Shown here: in pieces, positions 17,932 to 26,050 of the stretch
How the letters are laid out: each line of letters starts with the position of its first letter
Position numbering within the stretch: the stretch's first letter is position 1
Assembly (NCBI GenBank): GCA_017536555.1
Contig: JAFXHE010000001.1
Coordinates: forward strand, 101,104 to 165,103
Direction: 5' to 3'
From: Alistipes sp.
GTDB taxonomy: Bacteria; Bacteroidota; Bacteroidia; Bacteroidales; Rikenellaceae
Length of the DNA stretch: 64,000 bases
The notes under the pieces: model-generated
Databases searched by the model: none
The model's input: only the letters and a program-made list of their open reading frames with translations
Told to the model about the DNA's origin: nothing
Position numbers and translations under genes: made by a program

Positions 17932-19806
17932 ATGGAATTATCAAGAGTACATCTAATTATAGCTACGTCGCTCATACTTTTCGTAGCAGGTTGCACCAAC
18001 AACCACAACGAAGATAGCATCCCCCGCATTGAACTTGAAAATTCTATAGTAGATGTATCGGATGATAGCGGTGTATACAACGTTGGATGCACCGTAACAA
18101 CACCTCTCGCGGGTGTCGACATACTCGCACAGAGCGATACACCGTGGATAACAGATGTCGAGAGCATAGACAACACCACGTTACGCTTCCGCGTACTTGG
18201 CAACCCACTACCAGAGCCACGCGAGGGTGCTATAACGCTGAAATATCCAAGTATGGAGAGTGTCACCCTAACCGTGCGACAGCGAGCCTGCGTTGAGCCA
18301 AAGATGACGCTCACAATAACCGAGGAGGAGTACTCGTCAATAGGTGTAAGCATCACACCACACGACAAGCAGATGCGCTACATTGTAATGATGGCAGAGA
18401 AAGAGTACTTTAGCGAGCTTAACATCACCGACACACAGAGCCTCATTGCCAACGACCTCGCATACTTCCAGAGCTATATGACAGAGAGCGACACCGACTT
18501 TGAGAGCTATGCCCTCAATGCCAATATAACGCTACAAGGTGACAACAGCAAGCGTTGGGAGTCTCTGTCACCCGCCACGGAGTATGTCATATACACCTAT
18601 GGCGTGGAGCTTAACGAGAGTGGCTACACACAGCTTACCCCCGTCTACTACACGCTCATAGAGAATCGTATGCCCGAGCGCACGACTATCGACTTTGACA
18701 TTGAGATAACTGCCGATGGCCCCGAGGTGAACTTCGATATAATGCCCCAAGGCTGGGATGGCTACTATATGGTGCAGCTCGTAGCCGACGATGAGGCTGG
18801 ATATATCGCACAGGGCACCACTCTTGATGAGACATTTGAGGAGGCTGTGGCAGAGTCCTTCTTCTACCTCTCTGACAACCTGTACTACTTCTATCAGCAT
18901 AGTGCAGAGGAGATTATGCAGATGTTGGGCTATCGCGGTCACGCCACATTCCACAAGACACTCAACGCCAACCATAAGTTTATGGCTATCGTCTACGCTA
19001 TAGCTGCCGAGGAGGATAATATACCTATGGTTGTCTCTAAACCCATTGTGCGCTACTTTGCCACAGGCGATGTTATGATGTCTGATATAACATTTGATGT
19101 ACAGATAGAGAATATCAAACCTCGCTCGGCAGATATCACAATCACCCCATCAAACAACGATGAGACATACTCTGCAGTGATTATGTATGCCCACAATCTA
19201 CCCGACGGCACACCCGCCGAACAGCTCGAGTACGTGCTTGAACGTTACAGCATATATGAGATACAAGGCGTATACAAAGAGAGTGTTGACGGCTTGCAGC
19301 CCGATAGCGAGTTTATACTTGCTATCTTCGGAGTGTACGCTGGCACGCCCACAACAGACCTTATAGTACATAGCTTCAAGACACCCAAGGAGGGCGATGG
19401 CAGCAACCGCATAACCGCTGTCGACTACACCGCCTACGACCTGCTGGAGGTAGTAGCCCTTGAGAGCTACTATAGCTCAATGGTTGGTTACGGCGAATAT
19501 TTCCTCTCTGTTGAGATTACCACCGAGCAACCTACCGAGCGCGTATACTTCGATATCTTCAGTGCATCAAGCTTTGAGGAGAATGGCGAAAAGTGGGTGC
19601 GTGAAAGCCTGTTAGATTATAGCTACCACTCGCTCTTCGACTGGGCATTATGCATCTATGATAATAGATATGTCATCTGCGGTCTTGCCGAGGATAGCAA
19701 CGGTAACGTTGGCGAGATGTTCATCTCGGAGTATATCAGTTTCGCCGAGGGGGAGACGGGCGATGCCGCCGAATTTGTCGAGCGTTACAAGGAGTATACA
19801 GAGTAG
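17932..19806 (+). CDS. BACON-domain surface lipoprotein, array member 5 (long form)
   Basis: 624 residues. The lipobox is at Cys21 (FVAGC). A BACON-like domain spans about 35-120 and ends VTLTVRQRACVEPK. The shared domain contains YSSIGVSITPHDKQMRYIVM, YVIYTYGVELNE and QGWDGYYMVQLV with Trp at 275. A C-terminal module begins near VMMSDITFDVQIENI and carries VDGLQPDSEFILAIFGVYAG, matching members 1 and 2. No catalytic motif is seen. It closes the array and is followed by a strong terminator, so members 4 and 5 form one transcript. Confidence 0.82.
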   Translation: MELSRVHLIIATSLILFVAGCTNNHNEDSIPRIELENSIVDVSDDSGVYNVGCTVTTPLAGVDILAQSDTPWITDVESIDNTTLRFRVLGNPLPEPREGAITLKYPSMESVTLTVRQRACVEPKMTLTITEEEYSSIGVSITPHDKQMRYIVMMAEKEYFSELNITDTQSLIANDLAYFQSYMTESDTDFESYALNANITLQGDNSKRWESLSPATEYVIYTYGVELNESGYTQLTPVYYTLIENRMPERTTIDFDIEITADGPEVNFDIMPQGWDGYYMVQLVADDEAGYIAQGTTLDETFEEAVAESFFYLSDNLYYFYQHSAEEIMQMLGYRGHATFHKTLNANHKFMAIVYAIAAEEDNIPMVVSKPIVRYFATGDVMMSDITFDVQIENIKPRSADITITPSNNDETYSAVIMYAHNLPDGTPAEQLEYVLERYSIYEIQGVYKESVDGLQPDSEFILAIFGVYAGTPTTDLIVHSFKTPKEGDGSNRITAVDYTAYDLLEVVALESYYSSMVGYGEYFLSVEITTEQPTERVYFDIFSASSFEENGEKWVRESLLDYSYHSLFDWALCIYDNRYVICGLAEDSNGNVGEMFISEYISFAEGETGDAAEFVERYKEYTE

Positions 19807-19880
19807 CAGACGCTGCTTCACGCAAAATATGCTACGCCTAAACACCCACTCGGAAATATAACCCGACAAAAGTGTTAGAG

Positions 19881-19927
19881 ATGAGGCTGTCCAACAAGTA
19901 CGTTGCGACAGCCTCGTATCTTTTTTG
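19881..19927 (+). terminator. Strong intrinsic terminator closing the lipoprotein array
   Basis: GAGGCTGTC (19883-19891) pairs with GACAGCCTC (19907-19915), extended by a T-G and an A-T pair at the base, with a 15-base loop. A T6 tract follows at 19921-19926. Confidence 0.9.
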
Positions 19928-20049
19928 CATGATTCTTTTCAATCCCCACTGGTTTTTCGGACTGACCCTATCTTTGCATACGTGCTACGATACAGTCTAT
20001 CACAGCAGTCGGCAACGACTCATCGCTTGATATGTGAAACCAGCAAAAC

Positions 20050-20077
20050 AAAAAACGACCCTCAAATTGAGAGTCGC
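20050..20077 (-). terminator. Terminator of the tRNA-Gln gene
   Basis: On the minus strand CGACTCTCA and TGAGGGTCG (20076-20056) form a 9-bp stem with one G-T pair and a 3-base loop. It is followed by a run of six T residues (20055-20050). It lies 6 bases past the tRNA 3' end. Confidence 0.8.
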
Positions 20078-20082
20078 TTTAG

Positions 20083-20153
20083 TTGGGCTACCTGGATTCG
20101 AACCAAGAATGACAGGACCAGAATCTGTAGTGTTACCATTACACCATAGCCCA
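20083..20153 (-). tRNA. tRNA-Gln (anticodon CUG)
   Basis: A 71-nt cloverleaf on the minus strand. The acceptor stem is TGGGCTA with TAGCCCA and discriminator A; CCA is not encoded. The D loop has AATGGTAA and the T arm has GGTTCGAATCC. The anticodon loop is TTCTGGT with anticodon CTG, which reads CAG glutamine codons. The anticodon stem ACAGA/CCTGT has an A-C mismatch at the pair next to the loop (31-39). The gene stands alone and is followed by its own terminator. Confidence 0.93.
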
Positions 20154-20224
20154 ATATTTGTTTTTGACGATGCAAAAGTAGAACATTATTTTGTAATTGC
20201 AAAGAAAATTGCAAAAAAAATTCA

Positions 20225-20232
20225 TATCTTTG
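20225..20232 (+). promoter_or_regulatory. -7 box (TATCTTTG) of the nucleoside transporter gene
   Basis: TATCTTTG matches the -7 consensus and lies 50 bases before the ATG at 20283. No correctly spaced TTTG box is present upstream. Confidence 0.6.
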
Positions 20233-20282
20233 TTAAGATATTTTGACCATATACGCTATTGAAACAATATAAATAACTGATT

Positions 20283-21566
20283 ATGAATAGTATAAAGTTA
20301 AGATTGATTGTTATGAACTTTTTACAGTTTGCTGTATGGGGTTCATATCTTACATCTATGGGAACACTGCTTGCCACAATAGGTATGCAGGACAAGATTG
20401 GTATCTTCTATGCCGTGCAGGGTATCGTATCGTTGTTTATGCCCGCTGTGATAGGTATTATCGCCGACAGATGGGTACAGGCACAACGTCTCTTGGGTAT
20501 CTGCCACGCTGTTGCCGCCCTCTTTATGGCTGCTACGGCGTATATGGTTATGACAACGGCCGCAGCACCCAACACCTCGGCAATCTTGGGTCTCTACTCG
20601 CTGAGTGTAGCCTTCTATATGCCCACGCTTGCGCTATCTAACTCTGTGGCTTACAGCGTCCTTGAGAGCAATAAGCTCGACCCTGTAACAGCCTTTCCTC
20701 CCATCCGCGTATGGGGCACTATCGGTTTTATTTGTGCGATGCTATTATGTGACTTCGCAGGCTTCCAGCAGAGTGCTATGCAGTTCTGGCAGAGTGCCAC
20801 AATAGGCATAGCTCTCGGCGTATATGCCTTTACGCTGCCCTCGTGTGCTGTTAATAAGAGTGGCGAGAAGAAGAGCCTCGTGGAGTCGCTCGGTCTTCGC
20901 GCCTTCACACTCTTTAAAGATCGTAAGATGGCAATGTTCTTCATCTTCTCGATGTTGCTGGGTGTGTCACTGCAGATTACCAACGGCTTTGCCAACCCCT
21001 TCATCACCTCGTTTGGTGCTATCGAGGAGTACTCTTCAACATTTGCTGCCAACCACGCTAACGCGCTAATCTCAATATCGCAGATTTCGGAGACATTGTG
21101 CATACTGCTCATACCCTTCTTCCTCAAGCGTTTTGGTATTAAGACGGTGATGCTTATCGCAATGTTTGCGTGGGTGCTGCGCTTCGGTCTATTTGGCGTA
21201 GGTAACCCTGGTAGTGGTGTATGGATGTTCATCCTATCGATGATTGTCTATGGTGTAGCTTTCGACTTCTTCAATATATCGGGTTCACTCTTTGTAAATA
21301 AGGAGACCGATGCCTCGATACGTTCAAGCGCACAGGGACTCTTTATGATTATGACAAATGGTATCGGTGCTACCATAGGCACGCTCGGGGCACAGCAGGT
21401 GGTAAACCACTTTGTCTACTCGCAGTCTACACCCCTGGCCCAGATTGAGGGCTGGTCGACAACGTGGCTTGTCTTTGCAGGCTACGCCTTGGTTGTGGCA
21501 CTCGCCTTCTGGGTATTGTTCAGATATAAGCACGAGCCCGACAAGTTGGGCAATATCAACCACTAA
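20283..21566 (+). CDS. Nucleoside permease, major facilitator superfamily (NupG/XapB type)
   Basis: 427 residues with about 12 hydrophobic segments, an inner-membrane MFS transporter. The N-terminus (LRLIVMNFLQFAVWGSYLTSMG) and the first cytoplasmic loop (GIIADRW) match the NupG/XapB nucleoside:H+ symporter branch. The central cytoplasmic loop is short and basic (NKSGEKKSLVESLGLRAF). It probably imports purine or pyrimidine nucleosides for salvage; the exact substrate cannot be read. The gene is monocistronic, with its own promoter, between the tRNA and rarA. Confidence 0.85.
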   Translation: MNSIKLRLIVMNFLQFAVWGSYLTSMGTLLATIGMQDKIGIFYAVQGIVSLFMPAVIGIIADRWVQAQRLLGICHAVAALFMAATAYMVMTTAAAPNTSAILGLYSLSVAFYMPTLALSNSVAYSVLESNKLDPVTAFPPIRVWGTIGFICAMLLCDFAGFQQSAMQFWQSATIGIALGVYAFTLPSCAVNKSGEKKSLVESLGLRAFTLFKDRKMAMFFIFSMLLGVSLQITNGFANPFITSFGAIEEYSSTFAANHANALISISQISETLCILLIPFFLKRFGIKTVMLIAMFAWVLRFGLFGVGNPGSGVWMFILSMIVYGVAFDFFNISGSLFVNKETDASIRSSAQGLFMIMTNGIGATIGTLGAQQVVNHFVYSQSTPLAQIEGWSTTWLVFAGYALVVALAFWVLFRYKHEPDKLGNINH

Positions 21567-21595
21567 CAGAGACTTTTACACAATATAATAACAGG

Positions 21596-21617
21596 GGCTG
21601 CTCTCACCAGAGCAGCC
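21596..21617 (+). other. GC-rich hairpin just before rarA
   Basis: GGCTGCTCT (21596-21604) pairs perfectly with AGAGCAGCC (21609-21617) around CACC. No U-tract follows, and rarA starts 16 bases later. It could end the transporter transcript without a classical tail or act in the rarA 5' leader. Confidence 0.5.
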
Positions 21618-21633
21618 TCACGTATCGACGTAT

Positions 21634-22914
21634 ATGGCACAACAACCCCTTGCCGAGCGTCTGCGTCCGCAGAGCCTCGACGAATATATAGGACAGTCGC
21701 ACCTCGTAGGCGAGAATGGTGTATTTCGTAAGTTCATAGCTTCGGGCAGCGTTCCCTCATTCATACTATGGGGCCCTCCAGGTGTGGGTAAGACCACTCT
21801 GGCAAAGATTGTTGCCAATGCCCTCGACCGTCCATTCTATACGCTGTCAGCAGTAACATCGGGTGTCAAGGATGTGCGCGAAGTTATCGAGAAGGCGAAG
21901 AACCAGCACCTCTTTAGTGCCCGCTCCGCATTTCTATTTATCGACGAGATTCACCGCTTCAACAAGTCGCAGCAAGACTCGCTGTTAGGTGCTGTTGAGC
22001 AGGGCATAGTCACGCTTATAGGTGCTACCACAGAGAACCCATCATTTGAGGTTATCTCGCCGCTGTTAAGTCGTTGTCAGGTATATGTGCTTAAGCCTAT
22101 GGACGATGGCGAGCTTAATACCTTACTACACCGCGCCATAGCGCAGGATGAGGAGCTACGTTTGCGCCACGTCGACATACGCCAGACAGAGGCACTATTC
22201 CGTTTCTCGGGAGGCGATGCACGTAAGCTACTCAACATCCTCGACATCGTGGCGGGTGCTACCACGGGTGATATCATCATCGACGACGACCACATAACCG
22301 AGTGCTTGCAACAGAACATAGCCCTCTACGACAAGCAAGGGGAGCAGCACTACGATGTCATCTCGGCATTTATAAAGTCGGTACGTGGCAGCGACCCTAA
22401 CGCCGCCATCTACTACCTTGCACGTATGCTTGCAGGTGGCGAGGAGCCACGATTTATAGCACGCCGACTTGTCATTCTGGCGAGCGAGGATATAGGCTTG
22501 GCAAATCCCAATGCGCTGCTGCTTGCTAATGCCTGCTTCGACACCGTACATAAGATAGGTATGCCCGAGGCACGTATAACCCTTGCGGAGACGACGATAT
22601 ACCTCGCAACAAGCCCAAAGAGCAACACCGCATATATGGCGATAAACCGTGCGCTGCAACACGTCGAGCACGACACAACAAATCAGCCCGTGCCCTTGCA
22701 TCTGCGTAATGCTCCAACCAAGCTTATGGATAAGCTGGGCTATGGCGCAGACTACAAGTATGCCCACGACTACGACGGAGGCTTTGTCAAGCAGGAGTTT
22801 ATGCCCGAGGCACTTGCAGGAACACGCTTCTACATACCCAATGAGCAGAATGCACAGGAGGCAAAGATTGCCGAGCGCATACGCACGCTATGGGGAGATA
22901 AATATGGCAAGTAG
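21634..22914 (+). CDS. rarA: Replication-associated recombination protein A (AAA+ ATPase)
   Basis: 426 residues. RarA (MgsA) is a homotetrameric AAA+ ATPase, related to clamp loaders, that acts at stalled replication forks. The N-terminus QPLAERLRPQSLDEYIGQ is characteristic. Walker A is GPPGVGKTTLAK (near 48-59), Walker B is FLFIDEIHRFNK, sensor 1 lies in GATTENPSFEV and sensor 2 in SGGDARKLLN. The C-terminal tetramerisation domain (MLAGGEEPRFIARRLVILASEDIG) is complete. It is followed by the groS promoter region. Confidence 0.95.
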   Translation: MAQQPLAERLRPQSLDEYIGQSHLVGENGVFRKFIASGSVPSFILWGPPGVGKTTLAKIVANALDRPFYTLSAVTSGVKDVREVIEKAKNQHLFSARSAFLFIDEIHRFNKSQQDSLLGAVEQGIVTLIGATTENPSFEVISPLLSRCQVYVLKPMDDGELNTLLHRAIAQDEELRLRHVDIRQTEALFRFSGGDARKLLNILDIVAGATTGDIIIDDDHITECLQQNIALYDKQGEQHYDVISAFIKSVRGSDPNAAIYYLARMLAGGEEPRFIARRLVILASEDIGLANPNALLLANACFDTVHKIGMPEARITLAETTIYLATSPKSNTAYMAINRALQHVEHDTTNQPVPLHLRNAPTKLMDKLGYGADYKYAHDYDGGFVKQEFMPEALAGTRFYIPNEQNAQEAKIAERIRTLWGDKYGK

Positions 22915-22924
22915 ACTGACAAAA

Positions 22925-22998
22925 TGTCATACCGCACGTGGACAAGTGTCACAAAGCGTTCAAAATTGTGTCAACACTACATTTGGCACAGTGATTGC
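22925..22998 (+). promoter_or_regulatory. groS-groL promoter region with three phased TGTCA repeats
   Basis: TGTCA occurs at 22925, 22947 and 22969, exactly 22 bp apart each time. Just downstream TACATTTG (22978-22985) matches the Bacteroidota -7 box but has no TTTG at -33. Overlapping it, TGGCAC-N5-TTGC (22984-22998) has the spacing of a sigma-54 -24/-12 promoter. Which sigma factor is used cannot be decided from sequence. The repeats are placed as activator or stress-regulator sites. The groS ATG is at 23054. Confidence 0.6.
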
Positions 22999-23053
22999 CC
23001 TACGACTAACGAAACAGGAAATATTATCAAAAACATAAAACCTAAATTAAACT

Positions 23054-23326
23054 ATGGCAATTAGACCACTTTCAGACCGTGTATTGGTGAAGCCCAATCC
23101 GGCAGAGGAGAAGACCGCTGGAGGTCTCTTTATTCCAGACACAGCAAAGGAGAAGCCCCTGATGGGTAAGATTGTTGCAGCAGGCCCTGGCACCTCGGAG
23201 ATTAAGATGGAGGTGAAGGTTGGTGATGTGGTTATGTACGGCAAGTATGCAGGCACAGAGCTTAACTACGAGGGTGAGGACTACCTTGTGATGAAGCAGT
23301 CTGATATTATCGCAGTAATCGAGTAA
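23054..23326 (+). CDS. groS: Co-chaperonin GroES
   Basis: 90 residues. It forms the heptameric lid of the GroEL folding chamber. The N-terminal [22 protein letters not shown] and the mobile loop region ([23 protein letters not shown]) are typical, as are [15 protein letters not shown] and the C-terminal [11 protein letters not shown]. It precedes groL by 23 bases on the same transcript. Confidence 0.97.
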   Translation: MAIRPLSDRVLVKPNPAEEKTAGGLFIPDTAKEKPLMGKIVAAGPGTSEIKMEVKVGDVVMYGKYAGTELNYEGEDYLVMKQSDIIAVIE

Positions 23327-23349
23327 ATAACGCTTAATATTTGATAGAG

Positions 23350-24984
23350 ATGGCAAAGGAGATTAGATATAACGTAGAGGCACGTGAGCTTCTCAAGGAG
23401 GGTGTTGACGCACTATGCAACGCCGTAAAGGTTACACTTGGCCCCAAGGGTCGTAACGTGATTATTGACAAGAAGTTTGGCGCACCACAGGTAACAAAGG
23501 ATGGTGTGACAGTTGCCAAGGAGGTAGAGTTGGAGGACACCTTCGCTAATATGGGCGCACAGATGGTGCGCGAGGTGGCATCAAAGACAAATGATGATGC
23601 TGGTGACGGTACTACTACTGCCACTGTTCTCGCACAGTCACTCATCTCGGTAGGTATCAAGAACGTAACAGCAGGTGCTAACCCTATGGATCTTAAGCGC
23701 GGTATTGATGCAGCAGTGGAGAAGGTTGTAGAGTCGCTCAAGGCACAGAGTCAGGTTGTAGGCTCTGACTTCGACAAGATTGAGCAGGTGGCAACAATCT
23801 CTGCAAACAACGACCGCAAGATTGGTAAGCTCATTGCCGAGGCTATGGCAAAGGTTAACAACGAGGGTGTTATCACCGTTGAGGAGGCAAAGGGCACAGA
23901 GACACACGTCGACGTGGTTGAGGGTATGCAGTTTGACCGTGGTTACATCTCGGCATACTTCATCACCGACACCGAGAAGATGGAGGCACAGCTCGACAAG
24001 CCCTACATCCTTATCACCGACAAGAAGGTCTCTACAATGAAGGAGATTATGGGCATCTTGGAGCCTGTGGCACAGAGTGGTCGCTCGCTGCTTATCATCG
24101 CCGAGGATGTCGATGGCGAGGCTCTCTCTGCACTCGTTGTAAACAAGTTGCGTGGTACGCTGAAGATTGCTGCTTGTAAGGCTCCAGGCTTCGGTGACCG
24201 CCGCAAGGAGATGTTGGAGGATATCGCAACGCTCACAGGTGCTACTGTAATCTCTACCGACAAGGGTATGAAGATTGAGGATGCTGGTCTTGAGGCGTTG
24301 GGTACTGCCGATAAGGTTACACTCAACAAGGAGAACACAACCATCGTTGATGGCGCAGGCTCAAAGGAGGCTATCGCTGCACGCGTACAGCAGATTCGCG
24401 CATCTATCGAGAACGCTACATCGGACTATGACCGCGAGAAGCTTCAGGAGCGTTTAGCAAAGCTCGCTGGTGGTGTTGCCGTACTCTACGTGGGTGCTGC
24501 TACCGAGGTTGAGATGAAGGAGAAGAAGGATCGCGTGGACGACGCTCTTGCGGCTACACGTGCTGCTGTTGAGGAGGGTATCGTACCAGGTGGTGGCGTA
24601 GCCTACATCCGTGCCGTAGAGTGCCTCGAGGGTATGAAGGGCGAGAACGACGACCAGACAACAGGTATCCAGATTGTCAAGCGCGCTATTGAGGAGCCGT
24701 TGCGTCAGATTGTCTCTAACGCTGGCGGTGAGGGCTCTGTTGTCGTTAACAAGGTTAAGGAGGGCAGCGGTGCCTTTGGCTACAATGCACGTGACGACCG
24801 CTACGAGGATATGCTCGCAGCAGGTATCATCGACCCGACAAAGGTGTCACGCGTAGCCTTGGAGAACGCAGCCTCTATCGCTTCGATGTTCCTCACCACA
24901 GAGTGCGTCTTGGCAGAGAAGAAGGAGGAGGGTCCTCTTCAGCCATTGGCAGGTGCTGGCGCAGGTATGGGCGGCATGATGTAG
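23350..24984 (+). CDS. groL: Chaperonin GroEL
   Basis: 544 residues, full length. GroEL is the 14-mer ATP-dependent folding chamber. The ATP site segments [21 protein letters not shown] and the GGGVAYIRA motif in the equatorial domain are intact. The apical domain contains the usual [11 protein letters not shown] segment, and the C-terminus is the flexible [10 protein letters not shown] tail. The start is the ATG at 23350 (MAKEIRYN); a TTG three codons upstream is in frame but unlikely. A strong terminator follows. Confidence 0.98.
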   Translation: MAKEIRYNVEARELLKEGVDALCNAVKVTLGPKGRNVIIDKKFGAPQVTKDGVTVAKEVELEDTFANMGAQMVREVASKTNDDAGDGTTTATVLAQSLISVGIKNVTAGANPMDLKRGIDAAVEKVVESLKAQSQVVGSDFDKIEQVATISANNDRKIGKLIAEAMAKVNNEGVITVEEAKGTETHVDVVEGMQFDRGYISAYFITDTEKMEAQLDKPYILITDKKVSTMKEIMGILEPVAQSGRSLLIIAEDVDGEALSALVVNKLRGTLKIAACKAPGFGDRRKEMLEDIATLTGATVISTDKGMKIEDAGLEALGTADKVTLNKENTTIVDGAGSKEAIAARVQQIRASIENATSDYDREKLQERLAKLAGGVAVLYVGAATEVEMKEKKDRVDDALAATRAAVEEGIVPGGGVAYIRAVECLEGMKGENDDQTTGIQIVKRAIEEPLRQIVSNAGGEGSVVVNKVKEGSGAFGYNARDDRYEDMLAAGIIDPTKVSRVALENAASIASMFLTTECVLAEKKEEGPLQPLAGAGAGMGGMM

Positions 24985-25030
24985 TAGACCAATGTAGATA
25001 GGCGGATATCGCTTCCGCCACACAATAGTA

Positions 25031-25065
25031 AAGCTGGCTGAAGTATCGTTCAGCCAGCTTTTGTT
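25031..25065 (+). terminator. Intrinsic terminator of groS-groL
   Basis: AAGCTGGCTGAA (25031-25042) pairs perfectly with TTCAGCCAGCTT (25049-25060) around a 6-base loop. TTTTGTT follows. Confidence 0.92.
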
Positions 25066-25141
25066 ATATACATATACAAAGAGAATGACCATAATGGCTG
25101 GTGCTGGATGTTTATGGCTGGTTATGGCGGCCATAACAACA

Positions 25142-25171
25142 CAAAAAGGGCTGTCCACTGAAGGACAGCCC
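25142..25171 (-). terminator. Intrinsic terminator of rplS
   Basis: On the minus strand GGGCTGTCC (25171-25163) pairs with GGACAGCCC (25156-25148) around a 6-base loop. TTTTTGT follows at 25147-25141. It lies 25 bases past the rplS stop. Confidence 0.9.
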
Positions 25172-25196
25172 ATTCTCTACCAAGTAGGTCGCAGGA

Positions 25197-25574
25197 TTAC
25201 TCCTCCTTCTTAACGATACGACGCTCCTTGATACGTGCCTTCTTACCTGTAAGGTCACGCAAATAGTAGATGCGTGCACGACGCACAACACCATACTTGT
25301 TTACCTCGATCTTGTCGATGTGGGGTGAGTAGAGAGGGAAAATACGCTCTACACCAACACCGTTAGAGACCTTACGGATAGTAAACATCTTGGTCTTACC
25401 AGTACCCTTAATCTGGATAACTACACCACGGAAGCTCTGCAAACGCTCCTTGTTACCCTCTACGATACGGTAGGTTACTGTGATGGTGTCACCTGCACCA
25501 AACTGGGGCACATCGGCATCAGTCTTGGTCCACATCTGCTCGTTCACGAGTCTGATCAATGCATCTTTGTTCAT
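25197..25574 (-). CDS. rplS: 50S ribosomal protein L19
   Basis: 125 residues, normal length. L19 lies at the 30S-50S interface. Visible family segments are [51 protein letters not shown] and [21 protein letters not shown]. The ATG at 25574 ([13 protein letters not shown]) is chosen; the frame is open 12 codons further upstream, but that extension is not L19-like. The gene is monocistronic. Its consensus promoter lies about 310 bases upstream, giving an unusually long leader that carries a tandem repeat. Confidence 0.96.
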   Translation of the reverse strand: MNKDALIRLVNEQMWTKTDADVPQFGAGDTITVTYRIVEGNKERLQSFRGVVIQIKGTGKTKMFTIRKVSNGVGVERIFPLYSPHIDKIEVNKYGVVRRARIYYLRDLTGKKARIKERRIVKKEE

Positions 25575-25703
25575 TGTTGCAACAAAAGTTAAATGTTTAG
25601 CGTTCAACATTATCGCTGTGCCTGCTCTACCATAGTGCCACCTTCGACACTAATCCTTTGGTGGTCGTTGGCTGCTACTCGCTCTCTGCTTACCTGCCAC
25701 ACA

Positions 25704-25814
25704 GGGCATCACCGCCCCGCAACATTGGGCTCACCGCCCTGCCACATTGGACTCACCGCCCTGCAACATTAGGCTCACCGCCCTGCAACATTGGGCTCAC
25801 CGCCCTGCAACACA
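25704..25814 (-). repeat. Five tandem units of about 22 bp in the rplS mRNA leader
   Basis: Units begin on the plus strand at 25704 (23 bp), 25727, 25749, 25771 and 25793 (last one incomplete). In mRNA sense each contains GGGC-GGTGA-GCCC, a 4-bp stem with a 5-base loop, separated by a short spacer such as AATGTTGCA. Units 3 and 4 carry GTCC and GCCT in the 3' arm, which still pair through G-U. The 22-bp period is not a multiple of three, so it does not encode a peptide repeat. It lies wholly inside the predicted transcript. Function is unknown; the rest of 25611-26050 holds only the promoter and a terminator. Confidence 0.85.
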
Positions 25815-25887
25815 GACAAGCAATCGTAACCGCCACTGCCACCCTCTTTTTAAGCCTGCACCCATTATAAGAGGTTGATACGGTGTG

Positions 25888-25918
25888 CAAAGGTAAACAA
25901 AAAATTCTCCTGAACAAA
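25888..25918 (-). promoter_or_regulatory. Consensus promoter of rplS
   Basis: On the minus strand TTTG (25918-25915) and TACCTTTG (25895-25888) are separated by exactly 19 bp. Transcription should start near 25882, about 308 bases before the rplS start codon at 25574. Confidence 0.8.
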
Positions 25919-25983
25919 AAAAAGTGTGAAAAATTGGGTAATTATGCCGAAAAACAGCCATTTATGGCACGCTATAAATTAAA

Positions 25984-26016
25984 GAGGTTGACAAAATAGC
26001 TATTCTGTCAACCCCA
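25984..26016. terminator. Terminator of the nadE-rnf transcript
   Basis: GGTTGACA (25986-25993) pairs with TGTCAACC (26006-26013); the interior AATAGCTATT is itself nearly palindromic, extending the stem. On the minus strand the tail is TCTTTAATTT; on the plus strand it is CCATTTTC. It lies 35 bases past the rnfA stop. Confidence 0.75.
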
Positions 26017-26050
26017 TTTTCTATATACGGCAAAAGCCTATATTATATAA

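Noticed and set aside
11127-19806. A polysaccharide utilisation locus
   Set aside because: There are no SusC/SusD homologues, sensors or glycosidases among or beside the lipoproteins.
25704-25814. CRISPR array
   Set aside because: The units are directly abutting with no unique spacers, and no cas genes are present.
25658-25870. A 70-codon plus-strand frame through the 22-bp repeats
   Set aside because: The repeat period is not a multiple of three, so the peptide is not periodic, and there is no promoter on that strand. The region is better read as the rplS leader.
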